Positions 34,435 through 46,231 of a stretch of DNA of 64,000 bases are shown here, piece after piece; the first letter of the stretch is position 1, and every line of letters starts with the position of its first letter. The DNA comes from Proteles cristata cristata. Lineage: Eukaryota > Chordata > Mammalia > Carnivora > Hyaenidae. The position numbers and the translations under genes are program-made. Where the stretch lies: contig JAESUZ010001712.1 in the NCBI GenBank assembly GCA_017311185.1, positions 1,736,001 through 1,800,000 on the forward strand, written 5' to 3'. The notes under the pieces are model-generated. The model was given only the letters and a program-made list of their open reading frames with translations. It ran no database searches and was not told the origin of the DNA.

Positions 34435-34870
34435 AACCAGTGATTCTCAAACTAGTCCCCAGATCAACAGTTGATGATACTGAGAGGGTAGAATTCTGTA
34501 GAAACGCAAATTATTGTGCTTAATTCAAGTTTTACTAAATCAGAAATACTAGAGCTGGGGTCCAGCAATCTGAGGTTTTTTTTTTTTTTTTTAATGCTTT
34601 TTTTTTTTAATTTATTTCTAGGGAGAGAGAGAGAGATACAGCGTGAGCAGGGGAGGGTCAGAGAGAGAGGGAGTCACAGACTGAAACAGGCTCCAGGCTC
34701 CGAGCTGGCAGTCAGCACAGAGCCCGACGCGAGGCTCCAACCCATGAAACGCGAGATCATGACCCAAGCGAAAGTCGGACGCTTAACCGACTAAGCCACC
34801 CAGGCGCCCCCCCAGCAATCTGAGTTTTAACAAGCCTTCCACGCACTCTACATCTTCCATATAGTCCCTG
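34435..34870. mobile_element. MER5/MER20-type hAT element, split by a SINE
   Basis: Left part 'accagtgattctcaaactag' + 'actaaatcagaaatactaga'. After the SINE, 'tctgagttttaacaagcc' continues the same element. Confidence 0.65.
34575..34811 (-). mobile_element. SINEC, young subfamily (deleted 'cagtctg' form), antisense
   Basis: Carries 'cacagactgaaacagg' (2-nt deleted form). Exact TSD 'ccagcaatctgag' at 34562-34574 and 34812-34824. Confidence 0.97.
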
Positions 34871-35201
34871 CCCACTGCCTTAAATTATATAGAATTCACC
34901 CCTAGAGATGGGAAGGGGGTGGACACCTGAATCAATGTGGGGTTATGTTAAGAAGGAGGAAGAGGAAGATCTGCCTTTTGAGATACTAATAGTATCCATA
35001 TCCCGGGGGGTTAAAGAAAAGATTGTAAGTATTTTCTTATATGTCAAATATTCTCTTTGATGGGGTTTGAGAAATATGGTCATCATTAAGATAATTCAAA
35101 CACTTTCTTAAAATCCTTTTGTGAATGTACTATGACTTGGAAAGACAACAAGGATATATCAGGACTCCAAAGAGTGGAGTTCCAATACTAGTTTTGCCTC
35201 T
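34871..35201. other. Unique sequence
   Basis: Nothing recognised. Confidence 0.4.
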
Positions 35202-35219
35202 GATGAACTTTATGTCCTT

Positions 35220-35445
35220 TTTTTTTTAAAATTTTTTTAATGTTTTTTTATTTATTTCTAGGAGAGAGAGACACCATGAGCAGGGGAGGGTCAGAGAGAG
35301 AGGGAGACACAGACTCTGAAACAGGCTCCAGGCTCTGAGCTGGCAGTCAGCAGAGAGCCCGACGCAAGGCTCGAACCCACGAACCGGGAGATCATGACCT
35401 AAGCGAAAGTCGGACGCTTAACCGACTAAGCCACCCAGGTGCCCC
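35220..35445 (-). mobile_element. SINEC, young subfamily (undeleted form), antisense
   Basis: Carries 'cagactctgaaacagg'. Exact 18-bp TSD starting 'gatgaactttatg' at 35202-35219 and 35446-35463. Confidence 0.98.
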
Positions 35446-35564
35446 GATGAACTTTATGTCCTTGAGAGATTCACTTAGACTCTCAGAACACCAGCTTTTC
35501 CTTCTTTAAAAGTATTGGGACAGGGAGTTTTTAAATTCCTGAAAATGAAAACAATTCTAGCTAG

Positions 35565-35690
35565 AATTTATTGAGCACTTATGTGTCATACACTGCTAAC
35601 GATTTTATTTAACACAATTATCACTTAATACTAAGAATAGCCCCTATGAAGTATATAACTTTGCCCAAATTCCAGTCTGGTGAGTAAAGA
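35565..35690 (-). mobile_element. MIR, antisense
   Basis: 'tagaatttattgagcactta', 'tgctaacgattttatttaac', 'cctatgaagtatataact' and 'tttgcccaaattccag' match MIR read backward. Confidence 0.7.
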
Positions 35691-35703
35691 GTCTGGGCTT
35701 CAT

Positions 35704-35930
35704 GGAGCACCTGGGTGGCTCAGTCGGTTGAACGTCCAACTTTGGCTCAGGTCATGATCTCACGGTTCGTGGGTTTGAGCCCCATGAAGGGGGGGAGGGG
35801 GCTGTGCTGTCAGCACAGAGTCTAGAGTCTGCCTCAGATTCTGTGTCTCCCTTTCTCTGCCCCTCCCCCACTCGTGCTGTGTTTCTATCTCAATAATAAA
35901 TAAAAACATTTTTAAAAATTAAAAAAAAAA
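35704..35930 (+). mobile_element. SINEC with G-run in the core
   Basis: Head 'cacctgggtggctcagtcgg'. The usual 'cgtcgggctctg' is replaced by a G-rich run (35789-35801). Flanks 'aaagagtctgggcttca' / 'aaagaatctcagcttca' look like an aged 17-bp TSD. Confidence 0.93.
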
Positions 35931-36059
35931 AAGAATCTCAGCTTCAGATCTATCTGACCCCACAGTTCATTTGCTAAGCCACTACTTATAATGGTTTTAC
36001 TTTCATATGGTTTAGTTTATTGGATTTTTTAAGAAAGATATAGTTTGGTATAATGAAAA

Positions 36060-36275
36060 TGTGGACTTCAAATTCAGGCTATCATTTGGGTCTTAGCTTC
36101 AACACTCTCCTGATCTACGATTTTGGGAAAGTTACTTAGCTTCTCTGAAACTTTCATTTTTAATCTGTAAAATAACATTTTTCATGACATTTGTAAATAG
36201 TGAAGGAGATAATACATATAATAATGCTTAGCACCATGCCTGGACTACAACAGATATTCAATAAATTCAATAAAC
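36060..36275 (+). mobile_element. MIR
   Basis: 'gggaaagttacttagcttct', 'taatctgtaaaataac', 'aggagataatacatataata' and 'agcaccatgcctgg' follow the MIR consensus. Confidence 0.8.
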
Positions 36276-36855
36276 ATTCAATAAATGTTCTTTTTCTCCC
36301 CTGCCACTGCTTGATAGGAATTGTTATTTGCTGAATGAGGAGAAAATATTTTGGAACATACATTTATCTATTTATTTCCCCCAATATTTTCATCCACAAG
36401 TGACCCTACTAATAATATTAAGTAGCATCAGGAATGGAAAAATTCTATCTGTGACATCTTGACTAAAACTTTTCTAAATATACGAGCCCAGACAGGGGAA
36501 CTTGTCCAGTACAAGAACAGCCCTAGACCTTTCTTCAGCACCACCATATTCATGATCTCCTGATAATCTCTTCCCAGAGTCTCTTCAAGTGGGTTATGAA
36601 GGTCCATCTTTGAATTTAAAAGAACATTTTAGAAGCATCTCTCTTACCCTGTGCTAATCTCAAAATAGAACCATCTCTGCAAGACAAGGAGCCCACTCTG
36701 TCCTTTCAGAGCCTACCCCTTACAATGGAAGGTAACAGAACCCACAGACAAGTTTGGGAAGAGTTATTTGACAACAAAGGTCATGGCTACCAAGGAAAGA
36801 ATGCTCCCTCTAAAACACCTATACTACGAAGAGAAGAATTTTACTCTCTGAGCTC
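36276..36855. other. Unique sequence
   Basis: Nothing recognised before the young L1. Confidence 0.4.
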
Positions 36856-37980
36856 AGAAAGGTATGTATTGTCACCGCAGCAACTTCTTACTTGACACAT
36901 CCCCAAAAGCAAGGGAATCAAGAGCAAAAATAAACTGTTGGGACCTCATCAAGATTAAAAGCTTCTGCACAGCCAAGGAAACAACCCAGAAAATTAATAG
37001 GCAACCAACGGAATGGGAAAAGATAGTTGCAAATGACATATCAGATAAAGGGTTGATATCCAGAATCTACAAGGAACTCACCAAACTACACGCCCGAAAA
37101 ACAAACAACCCAGTGAAGAAATGGGCAGAAGATATGAACAGACACTTCTCCAACGAGGACATCCAGATGGCCAACAGACACATGAAACGATGCTCAGCAT
37201 CCCTCCTCATCAGGGAAATACAAATCAAAACCACACCAAGATACCACCTCACACCAGTCAGAGTGGCTAAAATGAGCCAATCAGAGAACTCTAGATTCTG
37301 GCGAGGATGTGGAGAAACGGGCACCCTCCTACACTGTTGGTGGGAATGTAAACTGGTACAGCCCCTCTGGAAAACAGTGTGGAGGGTCCTCAGGAAACTA
37401 ACAATAGAACTCCCCTATGACCCAGCAATAGCACTGCTAGGAATTTACCCAAGGGATACAGAAATGCTGAGGCATAGGAGCACGTGTACCCCAATGTTCA
37501 TAGCAGCACTCTCCACAATAGCTAAAACCTGGAAAGAGCCTAAGTGTCCATCAACAGAGGAATGGATCAAGAAGATGTGGTTTATCTATACCATGGAATA
37601 CTACATGGCAATGAGAAACAATGAAATCTGGCCATGTGTAGCAACATGGACGGACCTTGAGGGTGTTATGCTGAGCGAAATAAGTCAGGCAGAGAAGGAC
37701 AAATATCATATGTTTGCACGTATAGGAGGATTAGGAGGAACTTGACAGAGGAACAAGGGGAGAAGAAGGGCGGAAATGGTGGGGGAAAGGGAGAGGCAAA
37801 CCATGAGAGACTCTTGAATGCTGACAAAAACTGAGGACTGATGGATGTGGGGGAGGGGGATGGGCATGGAGGAGGACACTTATGGGGATGAGCACTGAGT
37901 GTTATGTGGAAACTAATTTGACAATAAACTATTTGTAAAAAAAAAAAAAAAAGAAAGAAAGAAAGAAAGGTATGTATTGT
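36856..37980 (+). mobile_element. Young 5'-truncated L1 with perfect 17-bp TSD
   Basis: The insert 36873-37963 holds the last part of ORF2, the 3' UTR, 'caataaact' and an A-tail that has grown GAAA units. The 17-bp TSD 'agaaaggtatgtattgt' at 36856-36872 and 37964-37980 is exact. Truncation by premature end of target-primed reverse transcription is the simplest origin. Confidence 0.97.
36864..37745 (+). pseudogene. L1 ORF2 C-terminal fragment, frame still open
   Basis: A 293-codon frame starts at an ATG inside the 5' TSD and enters L1 ORF2 after about four codons. The protein is the C-terminal region of ORF2p, downstream of the endonuclease and reverse transcriptase domains, both of which are absent. 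It includes the cysteine-rich segment [14 protein letters not shown], the family's putative nucleic-acid binding motif. The frame runs without stop to the natural ORF2 end near 37745. The open frame shows low divergence. With no promoter and no catalytic domain, it cannot mobilise itself. Confidence 0.93.
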
Positions 37981-38149
37981 AACTATTTCATGATTCACTT
38001 CCATGAGGTATAAAGGATTCTTTAGGACAAATTGTTTTATGGCTCTATTATCACATCATTTTTAATGGTGAAAGCAATAAAATTAGGAAACACAGCCCTT
38101 TCAAATAAATACTTGAAAAGTGAGAAGCACCTACGTTTGCTTTACATTC

Positions 38150-38378
38150 TTTTTTTTTTTTAATTTTTTTTAATGTTTTATTTATTTCTAGGAGAGTGAG
38201 AGAGACAGTGTGAACAGGGGAGGGTCAGAGAGAGAGGGAGTGACAGACTCTGAAACAGGCTCCAGGCTCTGAGCTGGCAGTCAGCACAGAGCCGACACCG
38301 GGCTCGAACCCACGAACCGCGAGATCATGACCCGAGCGAAAGTCGGATGCTTAACCGACTAAGCCACCCAGGCGCCCC
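38150..38378 (-). mobile_element. SINEC, young subfamily (undeleted form), antisense
   Basis: Carries 'cagactctgaaacaggc' and ends 'ccacccaggcgcccc'. Flanks 'gtttgctttacatt' / 'atttgctttatatt' are an imperfect TSD. Confidence 0.96.
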
Positions 38379-39044
38379 ACATTTGCTTTATATTGTAATG
38401 CTATAGTTCATTGTGGGATGTCTAATTGTGTCATGTTGAAAATAACAGAGACTTTGAGAATAAATTTATAGTAAATGGCTACTGAATTTATTTAATGTTC
38501 ATACTTTCCTGCAACATTACTCAAGCAGAGTGGACATTTATGGCCTGTGTGTTCTAAGACCATGACCAATACCCTTTATAGTTATATTTTGAAGCAAATG
38601 TTTGACATTAGAGAATTCGCCCAGAGAAAAACTCTCTAAACTGCCTTTATTGTAACCAGGAGGAAGGAATAGATCATGAAGATAAATGTATGTTATTATC
38701 CCTGTGGTTGATAAAGAAAACACAAAATGATAAAAGTTTGTTTTATGGCCCCTCCTTATCTAACAAAATGCCTGGGAAGCCAATGGCCATTTATCTTGGG
38801 TCTTCATGAGCACAGGAGACTATAATATTGAGAAAATATCCAAAAATGTCATTCTCAGCAGTCATTCTTAATAATTCAACTCTATAATTGTGTCAGATTT
38901 CCCTATGAAGTGTTTATATATTTATAATATATGTATTTTTATATATGTATGCTTATATAATATATAATTTTTCAAATGTTACAATGTAGATATATGTCTT
39001 TAATTACTAGACACCAGAGTTGGGTTAATAACAAAGCATTGTCA
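38379..39044. other. Unique AT-rich sequence
   Basis: Includes an AT-rich patch with TATATAT repeats at 38910-38970. No gene seen. Confidence 0.4.
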
Positions 39045-39130
39045 GACTCTGTGGGGTGAAACCCAGGCACTGGTATTTTTTATAAAGTTCCTCAGGCAAT
39101 TACAACGTGCAAACAGAGTTGAGAACCACT
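39045..39130. mobile_element. MER5-like hAT fragment
   Basis: 'ccaggcactggtattttt', 'aaagttcctcaggcaatt' and 'gttgagaaccactc' give the right end of a MER5-type element. Confidence 0.7.
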
Positions 39131-39315
39131 CAAAAGGTTCTACCAACCACACATAAACATGAACACATACATTTTCTTAACTTCATTAGGAACACCTAAT
39201 ACTAGTAATATAATGTCATAGTAAGACAGGTTCAAGGGTCTTGCTGCCTTTTCCCTGCCTTCCATTCTCCTTCTTTAACTTTCCCTTGAGCAGAATATCC
39301 AAAACAGTGGTTTGC

Positions 39316-39317
<2 letters not shown>

Positions 39318-39359
<42 letters not shown>
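39318..39359 (+). repeat. (GT)21 microsatellite
   Basis: 21 uninterrupted GT units (AC on the other strand), in otherwise unique sequence. Confidence 0.98.
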
Positions 39360-39361
<2 letters not shown>

Positions 39362-40865
39362 TAGCAAAACTGTGCTCTTTTTCCTAATATGTTCTTTGGA
39401 CTTAATGAACAAAGTAGAACTTACAGAACAGAAATGAAGTGCCTCTAGCCCCTTCTGGTCTCCTACCTTCTTCTCTATCATCAGTGGAAACTTGGGGCTT
39501 CTCAGAGCACCATTTTAAAATCTGCCTTGAAGAGGCTAGAGAATTGGGGTATCTCACTTAGTGGCTGCCAGAAGAAGACTTATTTTGAATGTGACAGGAA
39601 AGGCCCCAGAAAAATCTACTGACTCATACAATAAGAACTTCACTCAGGCAGTCCCTGATTCACCTCTCCTTGCCTATGGCCATGCCATGAAAAACCAGTA
39701 ACTGTGGATATTTAAAAGATTGTTTTCTTCCAATTCCTGATACAAATAGTTTTTTGCAGGGCCTTTTCTAATGCATGGTGAAATGAAGCAAACCATACTG
39801 TGTGTTCTGTTTCCTAATGCCCTCCCACCTGCAAATCAGGTCTCAGAAAACTTCCCAAGGAATCAGAGAAGGGACTATAAGTCATGAAAGGGATGTATAG
39901 AGCAAAGGAGGGTGGTTTGGCTGACTTTGCTTTGGTGATTTGAGGAAGTAGTTGTGGGCAGGTGGCATATGAGTCTGAGTCTTTTTCAAAAACAAAACAA
40001 AATAAATAAGGGCTGGTTGACAGAATGTCCTCTCTCTGCCCACCTCTGAGTCACTGCCACTACTCTGTGTATCCCCTGAGCCACCCCTCCAGGGATTGGG
40101 ACCTGGACTAATCTTTTTGATTCATCAATTTTGTTAAAGGTGCTACCTGAAAGTTAAAGGGTACATAAATATTCTATTCCTGCCAACAACCCAATAGTTA
40201 ATCTCAAAACCAATGTTTAGAAAGTTAATCAACTTGCCCAAGGTCACAGAGTAGTGGATATGGGATTCCACTTCATTCCTCTCTGACTCCAAACCCTACA
40301 GGCTTTCCATACATTTGCTTATCCTTGGGGAAAGGGCTTTGTACTGGAGGATGAGATAAAGGATGGGCAATTTAGAGAATGGGTGAATTTGGAATCAGAT
40401 TAAGCCTAACAGTGTTTTAGTAGAGGGGTCTCTAGAAAGACATAGGTAAACATGGACCTCAGCCAGAAGGTAGCTGGGGAAGAAGGACAAAGAGGAGGGC
40501 ATTAGAGACAAATATTACCTACACCAAAAACTTAATTACCATGAAACAGATTCTAATACCTGGACATCACTAGATATGGAAAACCTACATATGTACAGCT
40601 TTTACATATTTATTGTGTGACATTTTAATCTGATAGAAGATCTACATTAACATTCTGCACATAGTTAATTCCTTGTCTTGTTTTTAAAGCAGTTAGCAAA
40701 GGAAATGAAGATAATCTCATTTGTCATAGGTGGTCAAACACTATGAAACTTTACATATTGGTTAAGGTGTTAAAATAATGGTTCATTTCACACAGATCAC
40801 AAAGGGGATTGACTTCCGGCCATGTTTGACCTGATCTATATATAGAAATAAGTAAAGGTGGTCAA
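39360..40865. other. Unique sequence with a MIR piece
   Basis: At 40215-40310 'caacttgcccaaggtcacag' marks an antisense MIR. The rest is unassigned. Confidence 0.45.
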
Positions 40866-41140
40866 AACATTCAAACTTCCGGATGTAAAATAAATAAGCC
40901 CTGGGGATGTAATGTACAGCATGGTGACTATGATTAATAATACTGTATTGCATATTTGAAAGTTACTAAGAGAGTAGATCTTTAAAGTTTTCATCACAAA
41001 GAAAAAGTTGTATTCATGTGATGCTAAATGTTAACTAGACTTACTGTGGTGATCATTTCACAATATATACAAATGTCAAGTCATTATGTTGTACATGTGA
41101 AACTAATATAATGTCAATTATATCTCAATTAAAAAAGAAA
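40866..41140 (+). mobile_element. L1MA-type 3' end
   Basis: 'acagcatggtgactatgatt', 'taatactgtattgcatattt', 'gttaactagacttactgtgg' and 'tgtacatgtgaaactaatat' end in 'tcaattaaaaaag'. Confidence 0.88.
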
Positions 41141-41344
41141 TAGAGACCTACAAGTCACTCACTGATTCAGTATTCATTTACAATTTGTCACTGAGTTCCT
41201 CTTAGCTCCCATGCATACGGATGAGATGATAGACCAAAATAAACTGATGTTTTAACTAATTTAAACTATGTACCTCAAGTGAAATTAGTTCCAATGATGC
41301 TAATTCAAACAACCAACTGTTTTAAAGAATGTTTCAGGGAAATA

Positions 41345-41690
41345 GAGACACTGGCTGCAGACTTCATGATGTTACGGAATTTATTGCCTATTTCTTTTGA
41401 TGTGATAATGGCATTGTGATTGGGTTGAGTTTTTTTAAGAATATCTACCTTTTAAACCTATATAAAAATATATACAGATGAAATTATATGCTATCTGGGA
41501 TTTGGTACAAAATAAATCAGTGGTAGAGGGAGAGAGTGGAGAAAAAGTAGGTAGGTAAAGATGAAATAAGATTGAATTAATATTTGAGTTATATGAATTA
41601 ATATTTGGAGAAGTTGGGTGAATGATACAGGGAGGTTCATTATACTGCCCCCTATTCCTTTGTTTCTATTTACAATTTTCCATTAAAAGT
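41345..41690 (+). mobile_element. Ancient LINE 3' end (L1ME/HAL1-like)
   Basis: 'gtgataatggcattgtgatt', 'tatctgggatttggtacaaa', 'aggttcattatactgcccc' and 'caattttccattaaa' follow an old LINE 3' order. The family name is uncertain. Confidence 0.55.
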
Positions 41691-41696
41691 TTTCTT

Positions 41697-41813
41697 TTCA
41701 GGACACTGATTGGCTCAGTTGGTTAAGTGACTGACTCTTGATTTCAGTTCGGGTCATGATCCCAGGGTTGTGCAATCAGTCACCGCATCAGGTGCCACAC
41801 TAAATCTAATTAT

Positions 41814-41851
<38 letters not shown>

Positions 41852-41920
41852 CCCTCTGCCTCTCTCCCCCACCCACATAGATTCTCTCTCTCTCTCTCAA
41901 ATAAAAAAAGTAAAATAAAA
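41697..41920 (+). mobile_element. SINEC, older copy
   Basis: Diverged head 'gacactgattggctcagttg', long CT tract (41816-41850) and AAAT tail. Flanks 'aaaagttttctttt' / 'aaaagctttactttt'. Confidence 0.9.
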
Positions 41921-42009
41921 AAGCTTTACTTTTCTATATATGGAAAATTTGTTATTTTTATATATGTCACGCTAATCAGTGTGACAAAGAAAATTTCAAA
42001 GTCTTAAGT

Positions 42010-42194
42010 TTATTCTGAGAGAGAGGCAGATGGGTCAGGGAGGGGCAGAGAGAGAGAGAGAGAGAAACCTAAGCAGGCTCCGAGCTGCCAGTGCAGAGCC
42101 TGATGTGGGGCATGAACTCACAAAACCATGAAATCATGATCTGAGCCTAAATCAAGACTTGGATGCTTAACCAGCTGAGCTACCCAGGCACCCC
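42010..42194 (-). mobile_element. SINEC, older copy, antisense
   Basis: GA tract, 'aagcaggctccgagctgcc', 'ctgagctacccaggcacccc'. Tail mostly lost. Confidence 0.9.
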
Positions 42195-42806
42195 TGGGGC
42201 AGGATTCTTAAACTCACAGTGCTTCTTCTTCATCTTTTAAATAACTAACTTTTACCACATAGTGCTACTGAGAATTAAAAGAAATACTACCTCTAAAACA
42301 CCTAGCACTGTGCCTGACACATACTAGACACTCAGTAACTATTTTTTTAATTATAGAAAATATTGAAGACAGAGGCATTTCAAAGAAACTTGGAAGAACA
42401 TGTTTTGAGATTTATTTTGAAATAAAGAAGGAAGAAAACCAACAAAGAAAAAGGTGGTACCCTTTCACAGAGAGCCCAAGGCTAGAACTTACCATTCTAG
42501 GCAACAAGACAATTATTCAAAACACAAAAGGAAACAACTTTCTATTTATCCAATTTCTAAGGTAACCATTGTATCACTAGTGAAACAGTTCAGGAGTAAT
42601 TGTACATGGTTTGCAAGGTCTCAGATTCCATTCTGCTTCAGTATGTCAGTATGTATTTGAATGAGAAGGAGCAAACAAATACGTCCTTAGCTGGGGAAGA
42701 GGCGAATAGGATCCAGAATATTCTTTTACATAGTTCTCTAATTTAAATTTATACTATTTTTAGACCTCCTATGTGACAAATTGATTCTTATTAAACAACT
42801 ATGTTT
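42195..42806. other. Unique sequence with a MIR/L2 end
   Basis: 42255-42340 has 'agcactgtgcctgacacata' + 'ctagacactcagtaac', a MIR/L2 3' end. No gene seen. Confidence 0.45.
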
Positions 42807-42822
42807 AGAATTTGCTCTTTCT

Positions 42823-43046
42823 GGGGTGTCTAGTGGCTCAGGCATTTAAGCACCCAACTCTTACAATTCAGTTCATGATCTCACAGTAATGGAATTGAGC
42901 CCAGCATCAGGCTCCGAGCTGAGCTGACCATAGAGCCTGCTTGAGATTCTCTCTCTCTTTCTCTCTGCCCCTCCCTCATTTGTGCATGCTTCCTCCCCAC
43001 CCCATCTCTCTCAAAAATTAAAAACAAACAAACAAACAAAAAAAAA
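42823..43046 (+). mobile_element. SINEC, older copy
   Basis: Head 'ggggtgtctagtggctcagg'. Tail contains CAAA repeats. Exact TSD 'agaatttgctctttct' at 42807-42822 and 43047-43062. Confidence 0.94.
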
Positions 43047-43144
43047 AGAATTTGCTCTTTCTTCTCTAATAACTTAACCCAGTTGATGGCTTCACCATCC
43101 CACCACTCAAACCAGAGCACTGGTAGATACACTGAATTCCATTT

Positions 43145-44185
43145 TCTCCCTCACTGCTCCTTTCCCCCATGTTCTTGCAGGTGATTCACAAGTCCATCAG
43201 CTTCATCTCTCAGATATCTTTTAGAAGTGTCCCTTAATCTACTTTCATGGTCACTGGCCAGGTCTCCAGCATCCCACAGTTACATTTTTATAGCAATTGT
43301 AAAATTGGTTTGCCTATTTCTAGTTTCCTCTTTTTTAGAATCACATTCCAGAAAGCTGGAAAAATGGCATTTTAACATTCAAATCTGATCATGTCATTAC
43401 TCTGAGTAGAATATTTCAGTAGCTCCCAACTGTCTGCAGCAGTCCAAATTCCTGAGCTTGGCATACAAAGACCCCTGTCCACTTTTCTAGCCACATCTCT
43501 TTGTTTGTACATTCAAATGCACCTTGCCCTTTGCTCTCTAGCCATTCTTAACTCATCATTTTCTCCAAGTGCCACATTCTGTTCTGCTGCTATGTTTTTG
43601 CATATGCTATTCCTTCTGCCTTGCAAGTCTATTTGACAAACCTCGCTCATACTTCAAGATTTGGCTCAGGGCACCTGGGTGGCTTAGTCGGTTAAGCGTC
43701 CGACTTTCGCTTGGGTCATGACCTCGCGGTTCGTGGGTTCGAGCCCCGCGTCGGGCTCTGTGCTGACTGCCAGCTCAGAGCCTGGAGCCTGTTTCAGTCT
43801 GTGACTCCCTCTCTCTCTGACCCTCCCCTGCTCACGCTGTCTCTCTCTCTCTCCTAGAAATAAATAAAATGTTAAAAAAAAAAAAAGATTCGGCTTGAAA
43901 ATCCTTTGTCAAGTTTACTCTTTCACTGCTGATTGCTCACAGCCACCATTTGAGTTAGACCCTCTATTGTCTGAGAAACTTGCACATGCATGCACATGCC
44001 CCTATTTAAAAGTCCTCTAACCTTTTTGTGAGGGGGTAGAGGGAGTGGAGACAGGGAGAGAACTAATGGCCCATAAGCTCCTGGAAAACAGAAATTGTTA
44101 TCTTATTTATCTTTATCTCCCTAAGCTGTACCTAGTACCTGGCACAAAGTACGTACTCAAGAATATGTGGAATAAATGAAGGGAA
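43145..44185 (+). mobile_element. L2 LINE, interrupted by a young SINE
   Basis: Landmarks in order: 'tctgatcatgtcattactct', 'tagctcccaactgtctg', 'tgcatatgctattccttctg', 'tcatacttcaagatttggc', then after the SINE 'ataagctcctggaaaacaga' and 'tagtacctggcacaaagta'. This is the best-preserved L2 in the window. Its RT frame is destroyed. Confidence 0.85.
43668..43884 (+). mobile_element. SINEC, young subfamily (deleted form)
   Basis: Near consensus ('cttagtcggttaagcgtccg', 'gtttcagtctgtgactcc'), inserted in the L2. Flanks 'agatttggctc' / 'agattcggctt' form a short TSD. Confidence 0.96.
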
Positions 44186-44345
44186 CAAATTAAGCAAGAT
44201 AAAAGTTAATAAATGTGTAATACACTGAATAACTGTGCTTTAAACTTTCAAAAATACTTACTTCTCCTAGAAGATACCTTATTCTCTCATGTCTTAATAT
44301 CTTAGGTTGTTCCTCCTTCTAGAATGTCTGTCTCTTCAATTTTAT

Positions 44346-44368
44346 TCTTTTTTAAATGTTTATTTGTT

Positions 44369-44403
<35 letters not shown>

Positions 44404-44562
44404 GAGCAAGCAGGGGAGGGGCAGAGAGAAGGGAGACACAGAATCCGAAGCAGGCTCCAGGATGTAGCAGTCAGCACAGAGCCCGATGCGGATCTCAAAC
44501 TCATGAACCATGAGATCATGATCTGAACTGGATGCTTAACAAACTGAGGCAGCCAGATGCCC
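44346..44562 (-). mobile_element. SINEC, antisense
   Basis: (GA)n tract at 44371-44399, core 'gaagcaggctccaggatg', degraded head. Flanks 'caattttattctt' / 'catttttattctt'. Confidence 0.92.
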
Positions 44563-44940
44563 ATTTTTATTCTTATCTCATCCTTAAAGAAACTACTCAG
44601 CAGGTAATATCATTATCTCTGTTCAGCTTGCGTGAGCCTCTAGGCAGTTACCTAAATAACTCCCTTGGCTGCCCATAAATCTCTTACATGAAAAATAGAT
44701 TATTAGGCTCTTACACTTTATGATACATGCCATAGACACTTAATATTTCCAAGGTGTACACCCTGATACCTCATAGATCCAAATGTTTGAACATGCAAAT
44801 ATTTATGTGGGCTTCTGGATTTCTTCTAACCTTGAAGTTTGAATCAGCTTCATCTGTGCTGAGTTTCCTCCCAACAGAAGCTAACCAGCTTTTGAACTTT
44901 TACTCCAAATATTTTTATTACCTGATAGCCATTTTTAAAA
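44563..44940. other. Unassigned sequence
   Basis: May include the far end of the old L1 that continues at 46232. No gene seen. Confidence 0.4.
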
Positions 44941-44952
44941 AAGATTTATTGG

Positions 44953-46231
44953 GGAAAAAAGATAGTCTCTTTAATAAATGGTGCTGAGAGAAATGAATAG
45001 CAACATGTAGAAGAATGAAACTAGACCACTTTCTTACACCATATACAAAAATAAACTCAAAAATGGATGAAGACCTGAACGTGAGACAGGAAACCATCAA
45101 AACCCTAAAGGAGAAAGCAGGCAACAACCTCTTTGATCTCAGCCACAGCAATTTCTTACTCAACACATCTCCAAAGGCAAAGGAATTAAAAGCAAAAATG
45201 AACTATTGGGACCTCATGAAGATAAAAAGCTTCTGCACTGGAAAGGAAATAATCCACAAAACTAAAAGGCAACCAATGGAATGGGGAAAGATAGTTGCAA
45301 ATAACATATCAGATTTTGGCTAGTATCCAAAATCTATAAGGAACTCACCAAACTCCACACCCAAAAAACAAATAATCTAGTGAAGAAATGGGCAGAAAAC
45401 ATAAATAGACACTTTTCCAAAGTAGACATCCAGATGGCCAACAGACACATGAAACAATCCTCAATGGTACTTATCATCAGGGAAATACAAATCAAACTCA
45501 CACTGAGATACCACCTCACGCTGGTCAGAGAGGCTAAAATGAACAAATCAGGAGATTATAGATGCTGGCAAGGATGTGGAGAAAAAGGAACCCTCTTGCA
45601 CTGTTGGTGGGAATGCAAACTGGTGCAGCTGCCCTGGAAAACAGTGTGGAGGCTCCTCAAAAAATTAACAATAGAACTCCCCTATGACCCAGCAGTAGCA
45701 CTGCTAGAATTTACCCAAGGATACAGGAGTGCTGATGCATAGAGGCACATGGACCCCAATGTTTATAACAGCACTTTGAACAATAGCCAAATTATGAAAA
45801 GAGCCTAAATGTCCATCAACTGATGAATGGATAAAGAAGTTGTGGTTTATATATATAATGGAATACTACTTGGCAATGAGAAAGAATGAAATCATGCCAT
45901 TTGCAGCAACACAGATGGAACTGGAGGGTATTATGCTAAGTGAAATAAGTCAGTTAGAGAAAGACAGATCCATATATTTTCACTCATATGTGGATCTTGA
46001 GAAACTTAACAGAAGACCATGGGGAAAGGGAAGGGGAAGAAAAGTTACAAATAGAGAGGGAGGGAGGCAAACCATAAGAGATTCTTAAATACAGGGAACA
46101 AACTGAGGGTTGATGGGGAATGGGGGAGAGGGGAAAGTAGGTGATGGACATTGAGGAGGGCACTTGTTTGAATGAGCACTGGGTGGTGTATGGAAGTCAA
46201 TTTGACAATAATTTATATTAAAAAAATAAAT
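44953..46231 (+). mobile_element. 5'-truncated L1, mid-age
   Basis: ORF2 C-terminal half plus 3' UTR, in the order 'gtgagacaggaaaccatcaa', 'gttggtgggaatgcaaactg', 'gatatgtggatcttgag'-like 3' UTR and A-rich end. TSD 'aagatttattgg' / 'aaggtttattgg' (44941-44952 and 46232-46243). ORF2 is broken into frames at 45015-45323, 45380-45742 and 45840-46088. Confidence 0.94.

Noticed and set aside
36864..37745. Functional protein gene
   Set aside because: It is the C-terminal part of L1 ORF2 without endonuclease or reverse transcriptase domains and with no promoter.
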